NCBI GenBank assembly: GCA_947247005.1
Contig: OX365959.1
Span: 34,926,148-34,990,147 of the forward strand
Direction: 5' to 3'
Source: Spisula solida
Taxonomy: Eukaryota; Mollusca; Bivalvia; Venerida; Mactridae
Length of the DNA stretch: 64,000 nt
In this document: piece after piece, positions 10,661 through 22,529 of the stretch
Layout of the letters: each line of letters starts with the position of its first letter
Numbering within the stretch: position 1 is the first letter of the stretch
Translations under genes and position numbers: made by a program
The notes under the pieces: generated by a model
What the model was told of the DNA's origin: nothing
The model's database searches: none
Seen by the model: the letters and a program-made list of their open reading frames with translations, nothing else

Positions 10661-10691
10661 GAAACAAATAAACTTCTATATTCCACTCAAT
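10597..10691. repeat. Perfect 39-bp inverted repeat within LINE sequence
   Basis: The arm 10597-10635 (beginning ATTGAGTGGAATATAGAAG) is an exact reverse complement of 10653-10691, with a 17-base loop. The left arm is RT coding sequence, so the right arm is a fold-back duplicate of it. Confidence 0.9.
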
Positions 10692-13600
10692 GATATATAA
10701 CGAGAAAATGCTATTACATGTTATTTTCTAACAATATTTTATGTGGTGGCTAATACATATATTACAAGAAAACGTGCGAAATATTTTTGAGATATATCGA
10801 ACAATAAATTGTTTGGAATATATATTTTTCAAATAAATTTTTAATGTGTTATAATGTACACAAATCGAAGTTTATTGACAAGACATGACCACGAAACGAT
10901 TACTGAATAGCATGCACACTTTTATTATTACTAGTACTTGTTTTCTTCAAAACTAAATATTCTAAGGGTAATCGTTAGTCGTCCGTTATTTTTGCTATCA
11001 CGGAACGATAACACGTGCATGCTGTAACGAATGGCAATACAACCCGTGTATGACGTCACCATCAGTACGGCGAGTCTTAAGTGTCCCCAAGTACCAATTT
11101 TCATCACATTGCTATTGCTTACATGAAAACTGTGACGGTTTGCATTTGCGCGAAAACGGTGAAAAATCCACAAAATGCCCCGCCTAAGCGTATCAAGGGT
11201 TACCTTAGCAACCATAGATTTTAGCATGGTGACATTGTAATAATGGAATTTCAGGGAAACATTGCTATAAGGGTCACATGGCTCTTGCGTTGAATATGTA
11301 AATTCGCGCAAGCAAATCGTGCAATATCGGTCCTTTAGATTTGTGATGGTATTATAACACCTCCAGCGTCTTCGTGATGTTTCCCGCTTATAAAAACATA
11401 CAATTATACATTTATACATATGAATAAGATATCAGCTGTTAAATTATGCTAATAGAAGGTCGAGAGTGGTGTCAAATTCTCTGCACTACTATAACGTTGG
11501 TCGACTGGTATGGTGTCAAGTTTTGTAAACTGAATAGTAATATAATAGACGAGGTTTTATTTCTATCGTTTGGTTTTAGTGAACACTTAACCCAAATTAA
11601 CCAAACCCTGAAAAACGTCAACAGCCTTTCTTCCAATGTTTTAAAATTCATTTTACTTATCAAATCAACGCAGGAAAGTGTCGTTTACTAAAGTACACGC
11701 GATATTTTATAAGCACGGAATTCAATGATTTTACAGTATTTGTTCACACTTTTAAATATATATACAACAACAACAACGACAACAATAACAGTGACACCCA
11801 CCTTACGACCACCTCAATAATAAAGCCACCTGAATATGTATTTCATAACTTATAGGTCAATATTTTTACTGTTTTGTTTTAAATATTACCTGATGATACT
11901 AATTATAATTATTATGATTACTGTTATTAGATTCTATTATCATTATTTTTAATCATATTAAAATACTACTACTGCTGCTGCTGCTGCATATATATTTATA
12001 ATATTATAGGCCCCTAAAAGGGCCCCTTACATTCAAAATCTGGTGTTGAGGGAATGTTGAATCAGGTTAATATTTCGCCCTGCCAAATTCCTTAATAAAT
12101 TAGAAACTATTTTTTTTTCAATTGAAAAGTTTAACCAATAATAGTATAGTTTAATTAAGTCTGCAACTTGCATAGTATATATAGTCTTATTTACGTCATT
12201 TTGTGTTGATTATCTTTATATTTAAGTAATTTTGTGTAATAGCTCAAACGGTAACAAGTTATATAAATCCAATCATATTTATAAACAGGCGTACGATATA
12301 TAGAACGAATCATGTAATTCAAGATTTGAATGTTTGTTTATACATGTGTAACTTCTATGTCATCATTTGAAAATTGTTTCATCATCAAAAATTTGAATCA
12401 AATAAGGAGTACGTGTCTTTTTCTTTATATTGTTGTATGTATATAGTATATAGCCTATACGTTCAATATACTACATACATTATATGACGCAACATTCTAC
12501 TTTCGTTTCATACATGTCTATTTATAGACACACACTGTACTTAGGTCACACTAAAGCCACGTAAGTTTTAACCGTTCACGATCATGAAGACGTGTCCCTT
12601 ACTTGACTTAGGTTTAAATAGAGCCGCGATGAAACATGGAAATCATACTCTTCAAAATATTACAACAGAAATAAACAATAGAAAAGGACTCACTAAAATA
12701 TTCTACAAAATAATATATTGTTGGAATTGCGCATATATTACCCGTGGAAAATTTGTACACTGCGGACGATAGACATTCTTTTCTTCAGCCACTGAACTGA
12801 TACTCTATTGAGCGTTTGCGGAAAATTTAAGGTAATTAATTTATTTATTTCTAGTTGTATAGTTAGCATGTAACGTGAAACCTCATAGAATATACCACTC
12901 TTAATTAAGAAGCATAAAACTAGAGTGTTTTAGTAAATTATTAATAACTACAGCTAACGAGGTTGAATTTTTATGGGGCGAGTAAAAATGGATAGACCCT
13001 CAAGTTGTGGTATAACTCTTAATGTAGTTTTATATTCTAGGTGGCGTTTATTTGACTTTTTACCGCAAACCATCTCCGTCAACGATTTAAGCATTAATTT
13101 GGTGTTACATTAGTTTGTAATAACGAAAACATATTAATTTTGTCAACTGCATTTACTTTACTTATCAGGAGCTAAACCGGTGGTGAACAATTTCAGATTT
13201 AACACTTTCTTGCATAAAACATGTGTAAAAAATACATTTGTTCAGTTTTTCTAATAAAACTGTTAATAGTATTGCAATCCACTGGAAACATCGTAATTTT
13301 ACTTTTCAGATAGTAAGTAATTTCTTATTATAAAAGTTACGGAATGTTAAGACTAACGTTATAATTTTTTCTTTTACAAAAATGCGTTTTCTCATTCGGC
13401 CAACATGTTTGCCTAATGAACTTAGGCATGGTTTTGCACGGATACTAACCACTGTTTTCTTAGTAACGTACGTGGCCTTAATAGCAAATCAGCTTTATTG
13501 ACTATAAGTTCATAGCAGTAACATAAATTAATTGATTTAATGGCGAAGCAATTTTGTTCTAAATCTAGGAATTTTAGTGATTTGCACTTGCAAAGTATAC

Positions 13601-14032
13601 ATGCATCAATTTTACATTTGAAGTCGCGTGTTCTTATTAGCGGAAAAAACTGTACATACGCACATTTTTGAAACTGATAAATTGATCTCATTTTGCTGAT
13701 TTGTCAATTTGACAGAAACTATTAATGTACTACTTGTCATATTTAAGAATTGTTTAGGATGTGTTTATACTTTTTTTTTAAAAAGTAAGTTTTATTTCAA
13801 AGTATCTATAGACCAGGGGCCTTTCAGATATATACATATACAGATATATACATATATTACTACACAAATATATATATAGCAAACATAAATAGATGCGTTT
13901 TCCTACTAAGTTATGAAAGACCGCCGTCGGCATGTACACTTATACTGAATACTGATTCACACTTGCTGATAATTTTAGGAATATATTTTGCCAGACAGTG
14001 TCATGATTTCAAAATTTGCAACAATTCAATTT
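10692..14032. other. Intergenic region upstream of BiP copy 2
   Basis: No gene is supported. An open frame of 162 codons on the minus strand (11419-10931, ATG start) has no recognisable domain and may be chance. Microsatellites occur at about 11766-11790 (ACA-type) and 11968-11990 (CTG-type), and a TA-rich tract at 13828-13880. I looked for ER-stress elements of the CCAAT-N9-CCACG type before the BiP start and found none. Confidence 0.5.
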
Positions 14033-14070
14033 CAGTGATTTTACTGGACACACCACGCATACTAGACAAG

Positions 14071-17000
14071 ATGTTGAGTGGACATATGTTGGTAGGGTTG
14101 TTGTTATCTGTGGGGATGTATGTGTGTATTGGAGCGACACAGGCACCCGAACAGGACATCGGAACAGTCATAGGGATCGATCTTGGAACGACATATTCAT
14201 GGTAAGTCACTTCTTAACCCTACTTATACATAATAAATTATTATTTACAGTTATAGAAGTTAAAACTGTGGTTAGTAATTTTCTTTCAAAATAAACAAAA
14301 CAGCTTCCGTATTAAGTAAACATTTTTTGTATTTTTCCTTATTATTAAATAGGTGGCCACGCATCTATACTAGTTTACACACTAAGGCGAAATATTATTC
14401 GTTGTTTGGCAGCCTGGCTAGTCAGTTATACATGTACAAGTTACTGATGTAGGCCTAACAATTGTTTCACTTTCGGATATAAAAACATAAATTAAATATG
14501 GTTTAAATAACTGATACTTAGACCTCATCTGGTCTCCAGTATAAAAAAACCTGTATACCGATGTTTATCCAAACAAATAATAATTGATTTTTCTTGTATT
14601 TTAGTGTCGGAGTATTTAAGAAAGGTGGTGTGGAAATAATTGCGAATGACCAAGGAAACAGAATAACGCCGTCTTATGTCGCATTCACAGAAGATGGTGA
14701 ACGCTTGATTGGAGACGCTGCTAAAAATCAACTGACGTCGAACCCCAGAAATACTGTATTTGACGTGAAACGACTTATTGGAAGAGCGTGGGATGATCCC
14801 GTTGTTCAAAAAGATTTGAAGTATTACCCCTTTAAGGTCGTCAATATGAACAACAAGCCTCACGTGCAAGTCAATGTCGGGTCAGAGGTTAGGACGTTTT
14901 CACCCGAAGAAATCTCCGCCATGGTTCTCCGTGAAATGAAGAAAACTGCTGAGTCATACCTCGGCGAGAACGTGACACACGCTGTTGTTACTGTGCCTGC
15001 GTATTTTAACGATGCCCAACGGAGAGCTACGGAAGATGCCGGAAGAATTGCTGGACTCAACGTCATGCGCATTCTGAATGAACCGTAAGTGTTAGCTATA
15101 ATTATGCGTTATACTTCTCATCTACATGTACATATCCAGATTACTTGATCTCTTGTAAACACGTTTACATTGGTCAACCGTTTATAACTGAACATGTTTT
15201 CATTGTCTGACCACCTGAAAATTTGTCATATGAAGTAAATATAGATCTAATATAAAACACATTTTTTTAGTAAAATTGTCTTTATTATTTTTATTAGAAT
15301 CTATAAATATTGGTCAAATGTAAAGTATTGGACATTTTGTTGAAATGAAAAGCGTATACATCTACTATTATTGTACGACTAGTGGTATGACTCTTAACAC
15401 AATCGCACATGAATATTTTCATTATTTTATTTGTAGAACTGCAGCGGCTCTTGCCTACGGTTTGGACAAGAAAGGTAAAGATGAACAGAACATCCTTGTG
15501 TTTGACCTCGGTGGAGGAACATTTGATGTCTCTTTGCTAACCATTGACAATGGCGTCTTCGAAGTTCTGGCAACAAACGGCGATACTCATTTAGGAGGTG
15601 AAGATTTTGACCAGAGAGTTATGGAATATTTTATCAAGCTGATAAAGAAGAAGACCGGAAGTGATATTAGAAGTGATGCGCGCGCACTCCAAAAGTTGCG
15701 ACGGGAAGTTGAGAAAGGAAAACGCGCTTTGTCATCGTCACACCAGACCGTTATAGAAGTGGAATCATTGTATGGCAATTACGACCTCCGTGAAACAATA
15801 ACAAGGGCGAAATTCGAGGAATTAAATGCTGTAAGTACAGATTGAGTGGAAATAATCAGAATTGTTTGTGGTTTGTTTATGTTTGAATCATTATATTGTT
15901 ATAGATTTAAAAATGCAATGTTAGGCCTATATAAAGATACCAGTTTGATCATGGATAATCATGGTCGTCCTTCTGTCGAGATAATTAGTCCTATAATTCA
16001 TCGTATTTGTCAAATAATTTTTTGTTTGTTTCAGTACACTCTCAGGTTATTATTATTTTTGTCATCAAGTGTTTAAACTCGAACTTGATGATTTAGTTTG
16101 CAACATGCGCTTTGCATCGCAATGATTTAACGCTTAACTAATGATTTTCTCGGTCGATTTATGTTTACCGTAAAATCCCGAAAGTATTTTTTATGCTGCA
16201 GCAAATTAATAAATAATGTACATTTCAGGAACTGTTCCGTTCAACCCTCCAACCTGTCAGAAAAGTATTGGAAGATGGTGACCTTAAAATAACCGAGGTT
16301 GATGAAATTGTTCTTGTCGGGGGTTCGACAAGAGTGCCTAAAGTTCAACAGCTGGTGAAAGAATTCTTCAATGGAAAGGTAAATAAAGAACTTATAAAAT
16401 AACACACAGGAGTCTGACTCCTTTTTGCGTTTTATTCCTCAGGGTTGTCTTCTTATAGTATGAGTGTACATCTACTTAATATACCTGAGGTATAAAAAGG
16501 GAGAGCTAACTACGGGCATGACAATTTGGCTTTTACATGTATAAGCATATCATTGCATGCTTCATATGGTTAATGTATTGAATACAGTCTTACCTGCCGA
16601 AGAAGCCAAAAGCCCCCAAAACACATGTCCACTTATTACTATTATGATGCTGTTTAAAGCAGATTATTTAATAATATTATATATATCTGGCTGTTTTGGA
16701 AACGCATGCTCTGCAAAGAACACTAATAGTCTTATACAAGTGGTTGTGTAACTGATATGGCTTGTTTGACTGTACTTAATCCGAAAACGCCGATGTATAT
16801 CTGGCTTAGAATGAGAAGGTTGCTACTTACGACATTATGAGACTGATGCATACATGTATATGAAATCTGCATCACGAGGCGCTTCTTATGAGCGTATTTT
16901 ATGAAAATCGGAACTGGTCATGTTGACCAAACTGAAGTTTCAAAAGCTTGTTTTTCCTTAGAAAAGACAGCTTTTTCTTGTTTTCTCAAACTATCTATTT

Positions 17001-18879
17001 TGTACTCACGACTTTCTCATTCTAAGCAAGCGATATATACACTTAACAAATCTTATAAGTGTGCATGTGTATATTTACTCGTAACTTGGTCAATACGTGT
17101 TTGATCTTGTTGAAATGTTCAACATATGCAGCCTGGACATGTGGAAATACAATTCCATTGGTTTTAATAAAATCTGATAACAATTGTCACAAACAGAATA
17201 AACAAATGATGACATCAACAAAAGCTAATGTCGCACGTTTTTGTCGTGTGTTTATCGGGTGTTTGTCAGGTTGTTAATGTAGCTATGCATCCTCTTTGCT
17301 GATCAAGTTTGAGTTCAAGTCTATTTACTTATCACCGATCCAGAAATAAAGAAAACAATAATAAGAATAAAGCACAATTTAAGTTTATAACTACTCACTT
17401 TTTGTATGAAAATTCAATTTTGGAAGAGTTATTGTATTTTTAAAAGTTGAAAATCACCATTTTGTTCAGTGAAAAATGGCATAATTATGTGTTTTTTGAA
17501 TGTACATGTAACAATATATCTAAAAATTTAATTCACCATATCTAAAATAATTTGTACCTACGCGTAAATTTCTCGTGCATTTTACGTGTTTTTATGTTTC
17601 ATGGTTCAGTGATCCGCTTTATTTAATTTTGAAGAAAAAACGATATTAATCTAATCTTGTGTTATTCAATAGCATGTTCACAAAATTTCATGCAGAAATA
17701 TTCATAAATAAAAAAGTTATACGGTAAAAACACGTGCACACTTATAAGATTTGTATAACATGTATTTTGAGTGTAATGTAACTTTGTATATTGTTTGCAG
17801 GAACCAAGCCGTGGTATAAACCCGGACGAAGCCGTCGCTTACGGCGCAGCTGTTCAAGGCGGAATTCTGGGAAGAGTGGAGTCAGTAGACGATCTGGTGA
17901 TCATTAACGTTAACCCGCTAACTCTTGGTATTGAGACAGTGGGTGGGGTAATGACAAATCTGATTGCAAGGAACTCGCCAGTACCAACAAGAAAATCTCA
18001 AATATTTTCTACAGCTGCAGACAATCAGCCTGTTGTTACTATTCAAGTATTTGAAGGTACGTAACTTAACGCAAGTTGTAAAATTATTTATTTTCTTGGA
18101 TATTATGTAATGTATATTTCGTTAATTTTTGTAAAAGACAATTTCGTTTGAAATATTGGACGTCAAGAATGAAATTGAATTGTAGTAGGTATTTAGCTTC
18201 GAAGCCGAGGTCCACTGTTAAAATCAACGAGAGAATACCGAATTTCCTGTTCATCGCTATTTTAAGGCAAAAGTTATATTACACCGTATGCTATGCATGC
18301 ATTTAATATTTTACTTAAAATCATTATTTAATTATTCCAGGTGAACGAACGATGACGAAACATAATAATTTGTTGGGAAAGTTTGATTTGACTGATATTC
18401 CCCCTGCCCCTCGGGGAATTCCGCAGGTTGAAGTCACGTTTGAGATTGACGTGAACGGGATCCTGCGAGTAAGCGCTGAGGACAAGGGCACGGGCTTGAA
18501 AAACAATATCGTTATTGACAACGATCAACATAGATTATCTGAAGAAGAAATAGAAAGACTGGTTAAAGACGCTGATAGGTATGCTGAAGAAGATAGACTT
18601 CTTAAAGAGAAAATTGATGCAAAGAATGAACTGGAAAGTTACGTATACTCGCTTAAAAATCAGATAAAAGATTCTGAAAAACTTGGAGGAAAATTAAATA
18701 GTGACGATAAAGAAATGATTGAGAATGCATTGAATGAAAAAGCTGAATGGTTGGAAAGTAATGCTGATGCAGACACTGAAGATTATAAAACTCAGAAAGC
18801 TGAATTGGATGCAATTGTTCAACCCATTGTCTCAAAATTATATGAAGGAGCTGATACCACTGATAAAGACGAGTTGTAA
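14071..18879 (+). CDS. HSPA5: BiP/GRP78 (ER Hsp70) copy 2, complete, six coding exons
   Basis: Coding exons: 14071-14201, 14605-15084, 15437-15830, 16229-16378, 17801-18056 and 18341-18879. All have GT-AG ends and consistent phases, giving 1,950 nt and 649 aa (human BiP has 654). Residues 1-25 form a signal peptide. The nucleotide-binding domain has IDLGTTYS (36-43), [12 protein letters not shown] (225-236) and [10 protein letters not shown] (363-372). The linker LVIINVNPL, beta-sandwich and lid follow, and the protein ends in KDEL. It would act as an ATP-driven ER chaperone. ATG 14071 was chosen because no in-frame ATG lies between it and the likely acceptor at about 14033; the next Met is residue 6. 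By eye, roughly three quarters of the C-terminal half is identical to copy 1. It carries an extra intron (18057-18340) absent from copy 1. Confidence 0.96.
16379..17800 (+). other. BiP copy 2 intron 4
   Basis: This is a 1.4-kb intron, the longest of this gene. Apart from the family C MITE at 16795-17040 I see no other structured feature. Confidence 0.7.
16795..17040. mobile_element. MITE family C, copy 1 (GGCTTAGAAT termini), BiP intron 4
   Basis: The left end GTATATCTGGCTTAGAATGA and right end TCATTCTAAGCAAGCGATA are inverse. The interior contains GGTCATGTTGACCAAACTG and CTTCTTATGAGC, shared with copies at 27513-27750 and 30801-31001. There is no coding capacity. Confidence 0.7.
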
Positions 18880-20045
18880 ACAAAGCAGATACTATGTACC
18901 TTGTATATATTATAGTTTACGTTTAATGCATTCTTGCTTAGATACTTTGCATATATAGATGTATTTTATTACTTGGTTCGCAATGCAATTAGCCTAGGTA
19001 GAGATATAATTGCATTGGTTGCCTTTAATTTACGTTCTGAATAGTGCTTAGAAATTATTTTACTGTTATTACTCAACAAAGTTATTTATTCGTCATTTTG
19101 TTTATGTATTATTCCATATTTACATATCACTACATGTAGTTCCTATACGAGATCATGGGGAAGAGAGATTTCCTCGGGACGTTCGTGTCTGATGGGTATG
19201 ATGCAATGTTTTGGTATTGAATTCCCCTCTTGTATGAGAATTTACAGAATCAACTTACTAACAACGGAATACTTCTTTGGTTATTTAAACAGATCACTTG
19301 ACGACTTGAAGTGGTCAAACGTTTGAAATGTGTCTTGTGTAGATACATTTTATTGCTCATAATCAGTTCTAAAACATTAAATATCTGGCTATATTTACGT
19401 AATATATTTTATGCCAATAAACTATAATTACGTATGTAATGTTTTCACCTCATTTTTGTTTGGCTTCGATACACTTATATAATTCCAATGTCGTAAAGTC
19501 CCTGCATTCTCATAGGCTAAGACTTAATGATATAGGTTCATGTATTCCACTCATCGATTTAGTCTTGGTCGTAGTGTACTCACAATTTACTAAAGGGAAA
19601 AAAGAACGCAGCATTTTATTTCGTATTTTTTGTTACTTTTTTGTCAGAATATTACTGCACAATTGCACCACAGTATCGCACATGAGGTAAAGGACGGTCA
19701 TTTCCCCTTTATTAACTGTTAGTTGTTTTATTATAATGAGGTTGTTCTATTATAATGAAGTTTTGTTTGATAATTCTAATTTTGAAACATGAAATTTGAA
19801 AAGTCAATTATAGAATGCGCTCCTTTTTCCATTTAGTATAATTATTTGAAGCAACCAGTGTACATGTGTACATCACATTTTTGTATACTATGTTGTATGT
19901 CGACTGGTGTTTAACACTGATCCGTGTAATGTTGTTTTTATTTATCATATACATGTATTGTTATGTATTTTGTTTGATGTCTTTCATAACATATAATTGT
20001 GTGCATACTTGTTTAAAATAAAATAAATAAAGACCTAAATATGGC
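18880..20045 (+). other. Likely 3' UTR of BiP copy 2
   Basis: AT-rich DNA without coding support, running from the stop codon to a group of AATAAA hexamers at 20017-20031. Confidence 0.55.
20017..20031 (+). terminator. Overlapping poly(A) signals, BiP copy 2
   Basis: Three AATAAA hexamers (20017-20022, 20022-20027, 20026-20031) follow each other about 1.1 kb after the stop codon. They are the best candidate for the transcript end. Confidence 0.5.
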
Positions 20046-22529
20046 ATTGCGTTATTTCGTATTGTTGTGAACATTTAAAGCCACATGGTCTCTCCCAATA
20101 CCTTTTTCTGATCATCCAGTAAATAGACTAATTACAAGGAATTAGGATGCATTCACAAATGACCAATAATTGACGACAGAATGTTAAATGTATCTGTCGA
20201 AATAGTATGCCAAAAATCACAGTTAAGTAAAATGTGTGGATGACAAAATACTAATTTTGCAAGAGTGGCTTCCCTTAGATTATAAATTGTGCATTTTTTG
20301 TTTACAATTCATTATTTGTTAACAAACCAACTGGAGGTTGTATTTCGTTTTCTTCCACCCTATGATGTTTTCTACCTTTGCGACTCAACTCAAGCGCTCA
20401 AAATCCATGGCACTTCAAATAGGTTACCAAATTATTGCTTTAATGTGGCTTTATTCATATGATTTCGAGATTAATAGCAAATAATGGAACATAATGAACA
20501 CTACATAATTTGCATTATTGAAACCACTTTGGTAATCCACAGCACCAAGATCTGCAACGTCCTCAGTGTTCTCAGAGTGCAAGGAACACGTCTTTTGTCA
20601 TTGAGCGAAACCTCGAATTCTAACTGACATAACATCAATGGTTAAGTTAGTATGTAACGGACGATTGGTAACAACAGTAAGTCTCAATTAAAGATAACCT
20701 CTCAAATAAGATAACTTACACTGTTTTAATGATTAAGAACATACTATCCAAATCTAAGTTTACATTTCTGTATTTACAATTTTAGAAATATTAAACTTCA
20801 TCAACTTACACTGGTATAATAATAAAATTATTTTCTGTGAATAACATAATTGACAAACCAGTTTTCATTATGGAGCATAATGAAAACCTTGAAGTTAAAA
20901 GAAGAAAAAACGAAACTTTCATGTCCATTTAATACACAAAATACTTCATACGACATTGTAATGATTACTATAGTAACAAACAAATACACCATCTTTCTCT
21001 TTCTGTACGTTCTACATTGAAACACATACACACTCAAAGAAAATATTAAAACCCAAACCACATATCTGTTTTAGCATTATACAATGTACTACATTTATAC
21101 CACGCCATGTACCGTTTACAAAGCAAGCGTTAACCAAACAGACAAATGCATTTAAAACATTATTTTAAAGTGTAGGCCTATGTACAAAAAGAAACCTCAG
21201 TAGGCATGTTACACACCCCCTTTTAACAAATATGGGAAGAAGAAGAACAACTTCATGATTATGAGGAGGGGTTTATAGTGAAGCGAACGAAGAAGGATAT
21301 CTGATTGAGTCCAAGAACTAGATAGCGATAATGATACTATCAGTAGTTTGGAAAATATTCAACATAATTCTACTTGATAAAAGTATAGAAAAAAAGCGAC
21401 TGTTGACAATCTTCTTGGAGACGAGAAAGTGGGATTTAGGAAAGGTATACCAACTTAATTGACTTTGACTAGGCTAAGCGTTTGACAGTCTAGACATACA
21501 ACCAACCATTCTGGATTTGGATAGAGTATTATGGGGTCCCATGGGAAAATATATAACCATTCTAACAAACGCATATGAGGGTATGGTTTCTCAAGTGCTA
21601 CACCGGCGTTACAACTGGAGCGAAATATCTAGCATTCAAAAAGTGTTTTCCTTCTCCGTTCCTCTTTTTATTGGCCATTGAATGCGTAATGAAATATTCA
21701 CCAAACCAAGAATTGCTCAGGCATCTTTTATACTCCGAAATAATGTGTGGTGGTCATCACAGCTATCAGGACCAAGCTCCGGATCTTCAAATCCAACGGG
21801 AAGTATAAGCTATTGAACGGGGCTGAGATTAGGCGCACAAAAACAGCATACATACATTGACAGGTGCCTATGCGGAATCATGAAACTATGGTGGCCAAAC
21901 CGTCTCAATAATCTTGACCTATTGGAACGTACAGATCACCTGTGTCCTCTACTCTAGGTAAAGAAAATGAAGCGGACTTGGCTAATCAATTACCGAGGAC
22001 AGATGAGGCAACATTAATAGCCAGGTTTGAAGATAAACCATCAATATATGCGGAACAGAGGGTGACACAAGAGCCGAAAACATTGAACAGGATATGAAGG
22101 TACGATGAAACCATAAATGCAAGCAGAAGATAGGAAGACCGAATTCTACATGACACACAAGTCTAGAATCTAGAACAGGATATGGGAGTAAACAGACATA
22201 CCGTGTAGTTGGTATGCTATGAAAAAGGCAGAGATAGCGAGATATTGTAAGCTACATATGCCAAGGTAAACAGACTTAAAAAGCTATGCTAAGCAACACA
22301 AATGGAACCATTTTCTCATTCCCTATCATTAATCAAGTACATGTATTCCTTTTTGCCATAGATGTAGAAATTCGTGTTGCAATACTAATTGTCCTAAACA
22401 TAGACATTTTCATGTCGTACAAGATATTCGCATCGTAAGTCTACAAATAGTTCATGGCGTCACAAAATACAATGATATCAGACACATAATCGCGTTCGAG
22501 TGATGTTCTTGTATGTTCATGACTGATTT
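20046..22529. other. Intergenic region between convergent BiP copy 2 and the ADAMTS gene
   Basis: No intact gene was found. About 21,380-22,270 is a degenerate LINE (listed separately); the remainder is AT-rich and shows nothing I can name. Confidence 0.6.
21380..22270 (+). pseudogene. Degenerate LINE reverse-transcriptase remnant
   Basis: In broken plus-strand frames one reads VGFRKG, then YEGMVSQVLH, then SPFLFLLAIE-VMK, and further on KKLKRTW-like basic sequence. These correspond in order to RT motifs and the C-terminal region of non-LTR (endonuclease/RT) elements. Many stops and shifts show it is dead. It differs from the LINE family at 9387-10660. Confidence 0.65.

Noticed and set aside
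10931..11419. 162-codon minus-strand open frame with ATG
   Set aside because: There is no recognised domain, splice partner or codon signal. It is mentioned under the intergenic entry but not called a gene.
12000..14070. ER-stress element (CCAAT-N9-CCACG) expected before BiP copy 2
   Set aside because: I looked for it on both strands by eye and found no match. A regulatory site is therefore not claimed.
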